Positions 28,813 through 38,304 of a stretch of 64,000 nt of DNA are shown one piece after another. The position numbers were made by a program, and so were the translations under genes. Origin of the DNA: Psychrobacter sp. DAB_AL43B. Its GTDB lineage: Bacteria > Pseudomonadota > Gammaproteobacteria > Pseudomonadales > Moraxellaceae. The first letter of the stretch is position 1. The number at the start of each line of letters is the position of its first letter. The stretch spans positions 1,674,001 through 1,738,000 of the forward strand of contig NZ_LT799838.1 in NCBI RefSeq assembly GCF_900168255.1, in the 5' to 3' direction. The notes beneath the pieces were generated by a model, which saw nothing but the letters and a program-made list of their open reading frames with translations, was not told where the DNA came from and made no database searches.

Positions 28813-29652
28813 ATGAAAGACTACAAGCTGCTACTGGCTGGGCTAATTTTACTGCTGTTGATCATTTTTATCGCAATCTTTACTTGGTTATGGACCAGCA
28901 ACCGTAAAAATATGGATCCACTGCCTATTATGGCAAACGAGAGTGGATCATCAACTGCCGAAGAAGACGAAGATAGCATTACCAAAAGCTCGTTGCATAT
29001 CCAAGCAGAAGAGAAATTGCAAGAACCCTTGGATGACGTCATTACAAGCTTTCAATCACGCTATCCTAATGTGCAAATCTTGACAAACTATGTATCTTCT
29101 ACTGCCCTCCTTACACTATCAGACAACAACTTCACAGACAGTAACCTCATTGCTAATGAAGGCTCTCCTTTCGTCGTTGATATTGATATGATTATTGCCA
29201 GTAGCAACCTATCGACAGAACGCCTATCACCGCTACAAGAAAAACTAAAAATGGCGCAAGATAAGTATAACCAAACTAAAATAAATAATAGCACTGCGCA
29301 AAATACTGATGTGAACGATATTCTCAATATAGACGGCAGTGCTGATGAAGCGGTCACTACAGAAGGTAAAAATGACAATGCTAACACCCGTAGTCTTGTG
29401 TCTTTTAGCTATGCCTTAAAAGATAAACAAGCAGCTGATGGTGTTATCTTAACGCAAAACCCTGTTGCCATTAACTTTCGAAACTTTTTGCTATCAAGTA
29501 CAGGGCAAGATGTATTGAGTAGACACGATTATGACAATATCGATGGCTATAAAAACGAGATGGCTGACTTGTTCAAACCGAACTCTCGAGGAAAACAAGC
29601 AACAGACGAGCTGTCAGTAGATGTGGCCGAAGCACTTAGTAACGGCAAGTAA
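28813..29652 (+). CDS. Membrane-anchored ModA-like substrate-binding protein
   Basis: The 279-residue protein starts with a single membrane segment (LLLAGLILLLLIIFIAIFTWLW, residues 6-27). An acidic linker and a domain with traits of type II periplasmic binding proteins of the ModA kind follow. LQEPLDDVITSFQSRYPNV resembles the first helix-strand, and the C-terminal FRNFLLSSTGQDVLSRHDYD matches the usual 'F..FLLS..GQ.VL..YGY' ending. Expected ligand-binding residues in the middle are not obvious and there is a low-complexity insert, so it may no longer bind oxyanions. No ABC permease or ATPase is adjacent. The ModA assignment is a weak-homology inference. Confidence 0.6.
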   Translation: MKDYKLLLAGLILLLLIIFIAIFTWLWTSNRKNMDPLPIMANESGSSTAEEDEDSITKSSLHIQAEEKLQEPLDDVITSFQSRYPNVQILTNYVSSTALLTLSDNNFTDSNLIANEGSPFVVDIDMIIASSNLSTERLSPLQEKLKMAQDKYNQTKINNSTAQNTDVNDILNIDGSADEAVTTEGKNDNANTRSLVSFSYALKDKQAADGVILTQNPVAINFRNFLLSSTGQDVLSRHDYDNIDGYKNEMADLFKPNSRGKQATDELSVDVAEALSNGK

Positions 29653-29682
29653 ATCCAATTCACTCTGTTTATCTATTATTCA

Positions 29683-29711
29683 TTGCTTTTATGAATGCTT
29701 TTTTCTACAAT
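29683..29711 (+). promoter_or_regulatory. Promoter of tRNA-Arg
   Basis: TTGCTT and TACAAT are separated by 17 bases and end 14 bases before the tRNA gene. Confidence 0.6.
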
Positions 29712-29724
29712 AGCACTCCATTAT

Positions 29725-29800
29725 GCGCCTATAGCTCAACAGGATAGAGCAGTTGCCTCCTAAGCGATCGATCGGGGTTCGATTCCCTGTAGGCGCACCA
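29725..29800 (+). tRNA. tRNA-Arg (anticodon CCT)
   Basis: This is a complete 76-base cloverleaf including the encoded CCA. Acceptor arms GCGCCTA / TAGGCGC pair fully, the D arm is GCTC...GAGC, the anticodon stem GTTGC/GCGAT encloses the loop CTCCTAA with anticodon CCT, and the T arm contains GGTTCGATTCC. It decodes AGG. Confidence 0.96.
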
Positions 29801-29883
29801 ATCATTGTATTTAGACATCACCTCGCATTACCTCAAGCCCTTACAGCTCCTTAACTACACATCCTCTTGTCTTTATTAATTAC

Positions 29884-30213
29884 TTGTCATTACCTACTAG
29901 CCCTTTTGCGCAGCCAAGAAACGTCATAGGCGGGCATGTTATTGCGACTTTTACAGGATTGGTATTTATGACATTATTTGGTATTCACTGGTGGAGTATG
30001 GCAAGCGCTGTAGGCACCGCCATTGCACTGATGCTTCTATTTAGAATGCCGCACCCGCCTGCCGGCTCCAACCCTTTGATAGTCATGCTGGGCGCGGTAA
30101 ATTGGAGTTTTTTAATAACACCTACCCTGCTCGGTTCAATCGTTTTGGTCGTGGTAGCACTGATTTATAACAATCTAGGTAAGAATAAGCAGTATCCAAC
30201 GTATTGGTGGTAA
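29884..30213 (+). pseudogene. HPP-family membrane protein, N-terminally truncated
   Basis: The 109 codons match the C-terminal half of HPP-family integral membrane proteins. The diagnostic SPFAQPRNVIGGH lies at the very start, and RMPHPPAGSNPLIVML contains the HPP motif that names the family. Two or three hydrophobic segments remain. Family members are normally longer, with about 80 further residues forming the first membrane segments. Here the frame meets a stop codon about 70 bases upstream and the intervening codons show no homology. The listed start is TTG with no ribosome binding site. The truncation point lies within about 85 bases of the 3' end of tRNA-Arg, a common integration site, so an old insertion or deletion there is plausible. 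Confidence 0.7.
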
Positions 30214-30247
30214 AAGCCTACCTTTGATAGAAAACAGGTGTTTATAT

Positions 30248-31645
30248 TTAATTATCTAAATAATCCCCTAACCAAGCCAAAAACTCATCACTGGTTGTTG
30301 ATACATTTAATCGCAAATGCGTTGAGGCATTAGCGTCTGGATGAAACAGATGCCCTGGCGCAACCAACCAGCCTTCTTTGTAAGCATCCAGTGCCAACTC
30401 TCCGGTATCTTGACCCGTATCCACCCAGACAAACATGCCTGCCTGTGTATGCTCAGGATAGATAAGTCCAATCTTTGGTAGTGCTTTACGCAGTCTTTCA
30501 TGTCCGGCATATAACTGCTGCTGAACCTTTTTAATTTGCCGACGATACTCGCCATGTGTCCATAATCGATGAACGACGCGCTCACCAAATTCTGGCGTAT
30601 TTGAGTTACTTAATATCTTTATTCGTATTACGTCATCAATAAATTTTTCAGGGCATACGAGCATTCCCACGCGCCAGCCTGATGCCATTGACTTTGAAAA
30701 TCCTGCTGCATAGAACACTCGTTCAAACTGATCTAGACTTGCGTAGCGTAGTGTCTGATTATTCGGTACAAAGGCGGCATATAAGTCATCTTCGAAAATA
30801 TAAGCATCATATTTATGGATTAAATTGAGTACTTGATGGGCGCGTGCAGGATGCAAGTTATAAGAGGTTGGATTATGTAGCACGCTATTAGTTAGGTATA
30901 ACTTAGGGCGATACGTGGCAAACATCCTTTCCATTTTCTCAATGTTAGGACCTTGATGGTCGCGCTCAACAGCGATGACATTCAAGCCTTGTTGTTGTAA
31001 GCAGCTGGTTAGCCAGTACCAACCGGGTGCATCGACCAATACAGTATCGCCAATTTGGGTCAGCAGCCGCCCGATCATGGTCACGGCTTGCGACACACCT
31101 GCTGTAGTGATGACATTCTCAGCATGAGTTTGCATCCCTAATGTATTTAAATGCTGCACGAATTGCTGACGTAATGGCAAATAACCTTGGATACTTCCAT
31201 AGTTATAAATAAAGTCATCAGCTTGCTGAGTAACCTGCCGTATTGCCCATTCCATTTTGTCATTGCGCACCCAGCTATTTGGCAAGGTTCCTGATCCTGG
31301 TGAGCGGTGGTGCGGGGTGTTATTAAAGACTTGTAACAACCAACGTGTGTCTATGACTGGACATTTAGCAGCTGTTTTCTCATTATTATTTTGATGGTTC
31401 AAGCTTGTCATCGCATTGACGTAGTAGCCAGAGCTAGCTTTAGCCGTTAATACATTGGTGGCCACCAGTTGCTCGTATGCTTGCACTACGGTAAAGCTTG
31501 ATATATCTAATAGTTTTGCTAACTTTCGCACCGAGGGCACGCGCTGATTGGGCAGGTAAATCTGCCAGTCAATACGCTGCTGTAGCCATTCAGCGACAGC
31601 GGCAGTTTTGGTCAAGTTGGGATTGAGAGTATAAGTTTCGACCAT
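30248..31645 (-). CDS. MocR-type regulator (GntR domain fused to aminotransferase domain)
   Basis: This 465-residue transcription factor joins an N-terminal winged helix to a class I aminotransferase-like domain. The helix region is AEWLQQRIDWQIYLPNQRVPSVRKLAKLLDISSFTVVQAYEQL, residues 18-61. The PLP lysine is visible in AAGFSKSMASGWRVG near residue 305, and the preceding FEDDLYAAF supplies the usual aspartate. MocR proteins sense amino acids or vitamins through PLP and control a neighbouring gene. It is divergent from a LysE-type exporter, 176 bases away, which is the likely target. The effector is unknown. Confidence 0.88.
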   Translation of the reverse strand: MVETYTLNPNLTKTAAVAEWLQQRIDWQIYLPNQRVPSVRKLAKLLDISSFTVVQAYEQLVATNVLTAKASSGYYVNAMTSLNHQNNNEKTAAKCPVIDTRWLLQVFNNTPHHRSPGSGTLPNSWVRNDKMEWAIRQVTQQADDFIYNYGSIQGYLPLRQQFVQHLNTLGMQTHAENVITTAGVSQAVTMIGRLLTQIGDTVLVDAPGWYWLTSCLQQQGLNVIAVERDHQGPNIEKMERMFATYRPKLYLTNSVLHNPTSYNLHPARAHQVLNLIHKYDAYIFEDDLYAAFVPNNQTLRYASLDQFERVFYAAGFSKSMASGWRVGMLVCPEKFIDDVIRIKILSNSNTPEFGERVVHRLWTHGEYRRQIKKVQQQLYAGHERLRKALPKIGLIYPEHTQAGMFVWVDTGQDTGELALDAYKEGWLVAPGHLFHPDANASTHLRLNVSTTSDEFLAWLGDYLDN

Positions 31646-31821
31646 AATGAATGCGCTTCTTTTATTGTCTAATTATAAATAGGCAAATAAGTAAATTGTA
31701 ACGTTAGGAGCAACTATACACTTTGTTCATCACTCGTGAAACTGTATCGGGTCTGTTATGGTCATATAATTTATAGTTAGTCTTATCAGTAACCTTTAAC
31801 ACTATTGAGACGACATACTAA

Positions 31822-32493
31822 ATGAGCATACCCGAGAGCTTTGAAGGTAGTATAGCGGCACTAGCACTTTTTATGCTGGTCAATTCAGTCACGCCAGGAC
31901 CCAATAACTTAATGCTATTGCACGGCAGTATTAAGTGCGGTTTTTGGGCGTGTCGTTGGCACATGTTTGGTATTACTGTTGGCGTCACGATTATGCTTTG
32001 GTTGAGCTATTGGGGCATGGCAGCCTTAATCATCAGCTTCCCCGCTGTCATGCTCATCATAAAGATATTGGGCACACTGTATCTGTTATGGCTCACTTAT
32101 CAGATGGCTAAAACTGACTTTATCGCTGTCGTTAATGACGCCCTAAAGCATGAGCAACAGAAAGCGAATGAAGTCACTATTAAGATAAAGAAACGCTTTG
32201 GAGAGTTACCGCTAAGTTTTGGACAAGCGTTACTGTTTCAATGGCTCAATCCAAAAGCATGGACAATGACGGTAGTTGCACCCAGTCTAGCGATGTTCCA
32301 TGCCGGCAAGCCTTGGCTAGACAATTATGCATTGCTTGCTATGTGCGCGATCATCAATCTGCTATCCATCAGCTGCTGGGCGGCAGGTGGACATTGGCTG
32401 CGAAAGCTAGTGCATCTACCACGAGTCATGCGCGTTATTCATATTTTGATTGTACTTATGACGCTATATTGTACCCTAACACTTTGGTTATAG
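31822..32493 (+). CDS. LysE-family amino-acid exporter
   Basis: This 223-residue inner-membrane protein has six predicted segments. The LysE/RhtB signature FMLVNSVTPGPNNLMLLHGSI is at residues 15-35, and FGQALLFQWLNPKAWTMTV lies in the fourth segment. Such proteins export amino acids or homoserine lactones by proton exchange. The divergent MocR regulator suggests induction by an amino acid or amine. The downstream EamA exporter gene follows after 75 bases on the same strand and may belong to the same unit. The substrate cannot be assigned. Confidence 0.87.
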   Translation: MSIPESFEGSIAALALFMLVNSVTPGPNNLMLLHGSIKCGFWACRWHMFGITVGVTIMLWLSYWGMAALIISFPAVMLIIKILGTLYLLWLTYQMAKTDFIAVVNDALKHEQQKANEVTIKIKKRFGELPLSFGQALLFQWLNPKAWTMTVVAPSLAMFHAGKPWLDNYALLAMCAIINLLSISCWAAGGHWLRKLVHLPRVMRVIHILIVLMTLYCTLTLWL

Positions 32494-32568
32494 ATAAAAG
32501 CTACTCAAACTCAAAATTCAAGCCTCAACAACAACTATAAACCAATAATCATAATCTAGGACAATCCT

Positions 32569-33525
32569 ATGAACCCAATCCACATCGCCTTAGCCGTATT
32601 GGTTGCCTTTATTTGGGGTGTGAACTTTACCTTTATTGCATGGGCGCTCGAAAGCTTTCCACCACTCATGCTCACCGCCCTACGTTTTTTCTTTACTGCT
32701 GTGCCACTGGTTTTATTTCTCAAGCCACCTAAGTTTAACCGTACGCTATTTATCTATGCCATTGGTACGTTTGTCATGCAGTATGCTTTTGTATTTACTG
32801 CTATGCACTTGGGTGCATCAGCAGGGTTAACAGCGCTATTACTACAAGTTCAGATATTTATCACGGTATTACTGGCATATGTCATATTAGGTGAGAAAGT
32901 GAATCGTATGCAGATCATCGGTATGTTAGTTGGTGTGCTTGGACTGGGCGTGATTGCACTAAACCTTGGCGGTGATATGCCTTTAATTGGGTTTGTCTGT
33001 ATCTTGATTGCGGCAATCGGTTGGAGCTTTGGCAACATTGCCTCAAAGCAGGTATCAACGCAAGCAATGGTAAAGACGATGCAGCAAGACGCTCGCCTGC
33101 ATACTGGTTCACCTACTAACAGCAAGAATAAAGCTTCAGCACTGTCTGCGTTGGCACTGGTGGCATGGGGCGGTCTGATCGCTTGTGTGATTTTGACTCT
33201 ATCGTCTCTTATATTTGAGAGCGCTGCGTGGCAGGTGGCGACGTTTACGCAAGCATCAATTAAGTCTTGGCTGTCGCTTGGATTCATCGTGTACATCTCA
33301 ACCCTTCTTGGATTTGGACTTTGGGCACATCTGCTTAGTCAAAATACTGCTTCCAAGATTGTGCCATTTGCTCTATTAGTGCCGGTATTCGGTATGATAG
33401 CTTCAGTGCTGCTCTTAGGGGAAGTAGTGACGTGGTGGAAGATGTTGGCAATGCTATTGATCTTGTCAGGACTGGTATTAGCAAATATGAAGATTGGGCT
33501 TGGGAGAAAAGCAACTCATAATTAG
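32569..33525 (+). CDS. EamA-family exporter
   Basis: This 318-residue DMT-superfamily transporter has ten membrane segments built from two EamA repeats. The first runs from AVLVAFIWGVNFTFIAWALE to LGVIALNLGG. The second, after GFVCILIAAIGWSFGNIASKQ, ends with FALLVPVFGMIASVLLLGE. A polar loop at residues 165-190 joins the halves. The pattern resembles the O-acetylserine/cysteine exporter EamA (YdeD), but that substrate is only inferred. It lies downstream of the LysE-type gene, suggesting a small amino-acid efflux locus. Confidence 0.85.
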   Translation: MNPIHIALAVLVAFIWGVNFTFIAWALESFPPLMLTALRFFFTAVPLVLFLKPPKFNRTLFIYAIGTFVMQYAFVFTAMHLGASAGLTALLLQVQIFITVLLAYVILGEKVNRMQIIGMLVGVLGLGVIALNLGGDMPLIGFVCILIAAIGWSFGNIASKQVSTQAMVKTMQQDARLHTGSPTNSKNKASALSALALVAWGGLIACVILTLSSLIFESAAWQVATFTQASIKSWLSLGFIVYISTLLGFGLWAHLLSQNTASKIVPFALLVPVFGMIASVLLLGEVVTWWKMLAMLLILSGLVLANMKIGLGRKATHN

Positions 33526-33540
33526 CAGTAAATAATCTAA

Positions 33541-33570
33541 GGGGCTGAGCTTGTTATCTAGGACAGCCCC
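33541..33570. terminator. GC-rich hairpin after the EamA gene
   Basis: GGGGCTG and CAGCCCC form a perfect 7-bp stem 15 bases after the EamA stop. The following bases are not T-rich, so it is a weak or factor-assisted terminator at best. Confidence 0.4.
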
Positions 33571-33636
33571 CAAAATTAATATCGATAGCGGAAAATGAGT
33601 CAATGCTAGAGTAGACCAAATGTTAATTTAAACTAT

Positions 33637-33823
33637 AACTTATTAGGTGATGTATACCTCAACATTATGGTGTTCGAAATATCGATAATACCTATATGCC
33701 TAATAGATTAACTTTACATTGATGGGTCGAAGAAGCCTTACAATGCTATTACCTACATAGCATGTAAGCTTGAGATATGAAGTTTAGTTTTCTTAGGTGA
33801 TGTTGTTAATATTGGGGTTTGAA
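33637..33823 (+). repeat. Dispersed 187-bp hairpin element, copy 1
   Basis: Copy 1 of the three-member family also found at 42361-42546 and 51502-51687. The left boundary motif (AACTTATTAGGTGATG) is at 33637 and the right boundary block, TTAGGTGATGTTGTTAATA then TTGGGGTTTGAA, begins at 33793, 156 bases later. Between them lies a hairpin at 33733-33771 (AAGC-TTACA-TGCTAT pairing with ATAGCATGTAAGCTT, two bulged bases). The hairpin sequence differs from those of the other copies while its place is kept. The element ends 12 bases before the stop of the leftward DUF1345 gene. Confidence 0.65.
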
Positions 33824-33835
33824 CGATAAGCCTCA

Positions 33836-34528
33836 TTATATATAACTGGCTATAATGTTAATTAATAAAGAGATGATAACCAAATTGAACACAAAGGCGA
33901 TAACGCTATGCAAAGTAGCAAGCTTTCTACCCGATTTTGAGGTAAAAGCAATATCGGCGGTCTGACCTGAAGTACCAATAGCAACTGCGCAATAAAAAAA
34001 GTCTTCAAATTTAGCACTGAATGCCCTTGTATGATTTTCACTGTAGCCCTCACCTGCCATCATAGCTTCAGGAAACATAAAAGGCGACGCTACCCCTCTA
34101 CGTTGTTCAGAGAAATATAGATAAGCGTATTGCATAGCAAAGGTAACTTGTATCATCAGCCACGTAATAAAAATAGTACTCACAGTAAGCACAATAGTTA
34201 AAATACGCGCTATACCCTGATAGTCTTTACCAATCTGAGTTTGCTTTACAATAGCCAGTAAACAAATCAAACTTGCGATACTAATGAGGCTTAAGATAAT
34301 CAGCTTACCTTCATGGTCTTGGGTCAGATGACTATGAATGGTGTTAGCACGCATCATAACAATAATACTGACAATATAGATTAAAATACCACTATCCCAA
34401 CCGACAATAAAGCCAGTACTAAAAGAGATAGGCCATATTGCAGCTATTATTAGGCCAATAAGTGCGCCGCTTAGTAAGCTTCCAAGCAAGCGCCAATGAC
34501 TGAAAAACGCGTTTGGTAATAGTGCCAT
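33836..34528 (-). CDS. DUF1345 membrane protein
   Basis: This protein of about 230 residues has five or six membrane segments. The DUF1345 hallmark region is FEDFFYCAVAIGTSGQTADIAFTSKSGRKLATLHSVIAFVFN near the C-terminus, and WLMIQVTFAMQYAYLYFSEQ precedes it. The family is widespread and uncharacterised. The ATG at 34528 is preferred over a TTG 12 bases upstream. It follows mprF on the same strand by about 60 bases and is probably co-transcribed, which might link it to the membrane envelope. Confidence 0.83.
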   Translation of the reverse strand: MALLPNAFFSHWRLLGSLLSGALIGLIIAAIWPISFSTGFIVGWDSGILIYIVSIIVMMRANTIHSHLTQDHEGKLIILSLISIASLICLLAIVKQTQIGKDYQGIARILTIVLTVSTIFITWLMIQVTFAMQYAYLYFSEQRRGVASPFMFPEAMMAGEGYSENHTRAFSAKFEDFFYCAVAIGTSGQTADIAFTSKSGRKLATLHSVIAFVFNLVIISLLINIIASYI

Positions 34529-34585
34529 AACTTTAATCAAACTCTATTAATGAAGGTTTAAATTATACAACTGTATTAACTGGTA

Positions 34586-37324
34586 TTAATTTTTAACCAA
34601 ACTACCTAGCCCACCAGAGATAAGTAAGGTGGTATCGGTTAAACCTTTAATAGGTTTCATGCCTGCTCTGAGCCCCGTTTCAATCCCTACATAACGCGGT
34701 TCCCACTCAGGATTGAATTTTTCTTTAAAGTGACGCAGTCCTGTAAAGTTATAATAAGTTTTGCCGTATTTGGTAACGGTATTGGTTACATAGCGCCATT
34801 TAGGTCCGATAGCTTCAGCTTCTGTTGGCATCTCCATGTATTTACCATCTATAATATGCTGACTCATAGTTTTTAATGCTTCGTTGTTTGAGTCATTATC
34901 TTTTGAAGTACTATCTTCTAAAGAATGACTTTCAACGATAGGCTTAGGCTGAACCTCGAACCCAGTAAAGGGTGCCATTCCTAAACTAAAAGAATGAAAG
35001 CCTGCCTCTTTGCCCCACATAAACAAGCTAATAAATAAATAGTCCATCATACTTTTAATAGCTTTGCCTTCGCTATTTTGCACCTCTTTATAACGCATCA
35101 AATCAATGGACAACTCATTCAGATGACCGCTTTGCCAAAGATTGGCGAAAGCCACGATGTCCCCTTGATATTTCACCACTGCACAATCAAAATGCTTCAA
35201 ATAGTTTTCATCAAAATACCCCAGTGAAAATCCTTTTTCTGCTGATTTTTTATCGCCTAACCAAATATCAGAAACTGCTTTCAAATCTCCAAGTAATGTT
35301 GGGATTTGCGCCTGTGGCACGACTTCAAAGCTCAGCCCGTCTTTCATACCACGACTGATCACTTGACGGAATTTAGAGTTTTTGCTTCCTTGTAAGTTAA
35401 AGGCATCTAAGTTAACAATAGCTTCTTCACCGATTTTTAGCAGTTGTATGCCATTGTTGTTGAATAAATGCCGATATCTATTGCTGACTTCATAAAAGAC
35501 ACAAGTCCCACCAAAACTTTGGCATAATTCAATGAATGTCTCAATCAAAGCACCAAACTCACTGTCATCACCAATGGGGTCAGACATAACAATCCAGCTT
35601 CTACCATGAGTTTGATACATGATAAAGCTATTACCCGAGTCACTAAATAGCAGTTGCTTATCACCCAGCAAGCTTAAGTTTGCAACTGAGTAGGCAGATT
35701 TACGAGCAACTTGCTCAGCTTGGGCAAGCTCAATTGGAGTGGGGAGGCTTGGAGATGGTTTTTTAAATCGAATGAGGCTGAACAATACATAGGCGATGGT
35801 TAAGATGGCAAGCATGGCGTATGAGCGCAAAAAGCGTGCTCCTCCATCACCTGATACTGTCCACCATAGATCAGGGCTATAGTCTTCATGACGATGGACA
35901 TACATACCAACCCAAAACAGACTGATTAAAAATACCGACAATAAAACTAGAGTTTGTGAGTTTAAACGTAAGCTCATCAAATGAGACTGACGATTAAAGT
36001 AACGTCGATTAAAATAGGCCACGCCGAACAATAAGGCACAAATAACCGCCACTTCGACTTCTAAGTGCTTGACCATTAAAGTCACTATTGATGCACCCAA
36101 TAACCACATTGATATATGCCATGCGCCATTGAGACGTTGATACAATCCACGTGCTAATACCAGTAAAGCAAATCCCATAAGCGTGTTGAGAAGATAGGAC
36201 GTCTCGATAATGGGTATCGGTATGAACTCACCCAGTAATAGCTCTCGATTAGCCACGGGCGGCAAGATACTAACTATCAACATGACTATACCCAAACCCG
36301 CTGTTGCCAAAGCAAGGAGCTGAGGAATCCATATACTAGGGAGAATTCTGCGTTTTTTATTTGCATCCAGACCTGAGCGAATATAGGCTTCATGTAAGAC
36401 AAACGATAATATCCCCAACATAAAGGGAATAAGGTAATAAAGAATACGAAATAAGAGCAGCACGGATAATAACGTGGTTTTATCCACCTTAGGTAATGAA
36501 GCCACCATCGTTAGCTCAAACACGCCCAGTCCGCCAGGCACATGACTGATAATACCTACCGTAATAGCTTGAACGTAAGCTGAGAAAACCTCTAGATAAC
36601 TCACTGTGCTGGCAGGTATTAGCATATGAATGATATAAGCTACTAATGCGATATCAATAACGGCAAGCACGATAAGTCTAAACAATACCGTAGCTGGTGG
36701 CAGATGCAATTGCCAGTTTTTTATAGCAAACGCTCGTCCTGACTTGCCAGCAAATATCAGACTGGCAGCAATCGATAGCAGAATAATAAACCCGATCGCT
36801 TTGAACACTAATGGCGGTATATTTGCGAGCCAAGCTATATTGGTAAGCAACTGTGAGAGCATATGTGGATTTATGAGTAGTGATAGTCCGATCACCGTCA
36901 TCATGCCATAACTAAATGCTAAAGATACCAACAAGATAATATTGGCAATCTTCGCACTTTCAATACCGTACTTGCCATAATAGCGAAAGCGTACCGCGCC
37001 TGCCGATAGCATCGACACCCCTAAAGTGTGGCCAATTGAAAAAGCAGTGAGCGAGGTATTTAATATCTTAGGGTAAGGTATTTTAGTATTTAGATAACGC
37101 ACCGCTATTAGATCATAAACGCTCAGTAGCGCGTAAGCGGCTATGACCACTGAAACTGCTTTCAACATCGTTAATGGCGGCGTTGCCAAAATGACAGATT
37201 TCATCTGCGCTATATCTAAGGTATGCGCCATATGAAACAACGACTTGGATGCTAAGGCAAACATCACGATAGCAACAACGGCTAATAACCAATGCCAATT
37301 AAACTTTATGTTTTTTATATTCAT
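34586..37324 (-). CDS. mprF: MprF: lysyl-phosphatidylglycerol synthase and flippase
   Basis: The 912-residue protein has the full bifunctional MprF layout. An N-terminal polytopic flippase domain covers about residues 1-530, with some 14 hydrophobic segments and the family block SHVPGGLGVFELTMVASLP. A cytoplasmic DUF2156 synthase domain follows, with FSDSGNSFIMYQTHGRSWIVMSDPIGDDSEF near residue 560 and HLNELSIDLMRY, SFSLGMAPFTGF and YNFTGLRHFKEKFNPEWEPRY near the end. MprF moves an amino acid from aminoacyl-tRNA to phosphatidylglycerol and flips the product, lowering the surface negative charge and sensitivity to cationic peptides. Which amino acid is used cannot be read from sequence. Confidence 0.9.
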   Translation of the reverse strand: MNIKNIKFNWHWLLAVVAIVMFALASKSLFHMAHTLDIAQMKSVILATPPLTMLKAVSVVIAAYALLSVYDLIAVRYLNTKIPYPKILNTSLTAFSIGHTLGVSMLSAGAVRFRYYGKYGIESAKIANIILLVSLAFSYGMMTVIGLSLLINPHMLSQLLTNIAWLANIPPLVFKAIGFIILLSIAASLIFAGKSGRAFAIKNWQLHLPPATVLFRLIVLAVIDIALVAYIIHMLIPASTVSYLEVFSAYVQAITVGIISHVPGGLGVFELTMVASLPKVDKTTLLSVLLLFRILYYLIPFMLGILSFVLHEAYIRSGLDANKKRRILPSIWIPQLLALATAGLGIVMLIVSILPPVANRELLLGEFIPIPIIETSYLLNTLMGFALLVLARGLYQRLNGAWHISMWLLGASIVTLMVKHLEVEVAVICALLFGVAYFNRRYFNRQSHLMSLRLNSQTLVLLSVFLISLFWVGMYVHRHEDYSPDLWWTVSGDGGARFLRSYAMLAILTIAYVLFSLIRFKKPSPSLPTPIELAQAEQVARKSAYSVANLSLLGDKQLLFSDSGNSFIMYQTHGRSWIVMSDPIGDDSEFGALIETFIELCQSFGGTCVFYEVSNRYRHLFNNNGIQLLKIGEEAIVNLDAFNLQGSKNSKFRQVISRGMKDGLSFEVVPQAQIPTLLGDLKAVSDIWLGDKKSAEKGFSLGYFDENYLKHFDCAVVKYQGDIVAFANLWQSGHLNELSIDLMRYKEVQNSEGKAIKSMMDYLFISLFMWGKEAGFHSFSLGMAPFTGFEVQPKPIVESHSLEDSTSKDNDSNNEALKTMSQHIIDGKYMEMPTEAEAIGPKWRYVTNTVTKYGKTYYNFTGLRHFKEKFNPEWEPRYVGIETGLRAGMKPIKGLTDTTLLISGGLGSLVKN

Positions 37325-37494
37325 CGCTACTGACTTATATGAGGCGCTTTAGGCATAACACACAACGCGGCTATTTTAGTTGGCTGGCAAGTTCAGGTTG
37401 CTAACAGTCAATCTATAAAGTTATTCTTGATTTATAAAATCTTAACTCTCTATTAACTTATAACACAAATTTGAATGAAAAATCTTACCGCTCA

Positions 37495-38304
37495 TTAGTG
37501 ATTATTCACTTGATAATTTTTCTTATAGGTCTCATAACCTACCAAGCCCGCAATCATTAATAAAAACACAATGCTGATACTAGTCGCTCCCAATTCAATA
37601 CCTCCATTCTTAACTGGTTGTGATAGCCAATCACCAAGTGCTGCCCCTAACGGACGAGTCAAAATATAAGCAAGCCAAAAGCACAAAACGCTGTTTAACT
37701 TAAGCACATAAAACCCCACTGCGATAAGCGCAAGACCACTAGCAAATATAAAGGTGGAGTTTTGATAGCCAATGCTAAGCCCTTCTGCAAACCAGTCACC
37801 TGCGGCAGTACCAAGAGCGCAAGTCGCTAAGATGGCAACCCAATAGAATAGTTCACGGGGAAAGGTATCAATATGATGGATAGATAAGGTTTTTTCACGG
37901 GCGTACCAGATAGCGAATACCACTGCAAGCAAGACACTAAACCCTATCGTTGAGTATGCTAGTGGTATGCCTAAATTATCCGTCATATTGTCAGTAATCA
38001 GCGTGCCAAGAATGCTCACAAATACTACCGTCAGCCAGTACTTCCACGGTATATAGTCTTTGGTCTTTAACTGTATTACCAAAACAATCAAAAACAGCGC
38101 TGTCATAATCAGAGAAGTGATCGGCAATCCTAGCTTAAAGTTAAAAATCATAAAGTCAGCGGCGGTTTCACCGACGGTAGTTGACATCATTTTTATCAGC
38201 CAAAACACCACAGTGATTTGTGGCACTTTATTGAGCATGTTGGCATACTTTGATGATTTGGATAGGCGATTTTCTGATACGAGTATTTGAGGAGAGGTAG
38301 ACAT
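37495..38304 (-). CDS. COG4705-type integral membrane protein
   Basis: The 269-residue protein has about eight membrane segments and an internal duplication. The repeated motif is visible as ILGTLITDNMTDNLGI, then CALGTAAGDWFAEGLSIGY, then LTRPLGAALGDWLSQPVKNGG. This is the uncharacterised COG4705 family, often next to two-component systems. AAGGAAAG precedes the ATG. It is divergent from the PepSY gene and the adjacent kinase/regulator genes. A decayed paralogue lies on the other side of that two-component locus at 41785-42318. Confidence 0.8.
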   Translation of the reverse strand: MSTSPQILVSENRLSKSSKYANMLNKVPQITVVFWLIKMMSTTVGETAADFMIFNFKLGLPITSLIMTALFLIVLVIQLKTKDYIPWKYWLTVVFVSILGTLITDNMTDNLGIPLAYSTIGFSVLLAVVFAIWYAREKTLSIHHIDTFPRELFYWVAILATCALGTAAGDWFAEGLSIGYQNSTFIFASGLALIAVGFYVLKLNSVLCFWLAYILTRPLGAALGDWLSQPVKNGGIELGATSISIVFLLMIAGLVGYETYKKNYQVNNH

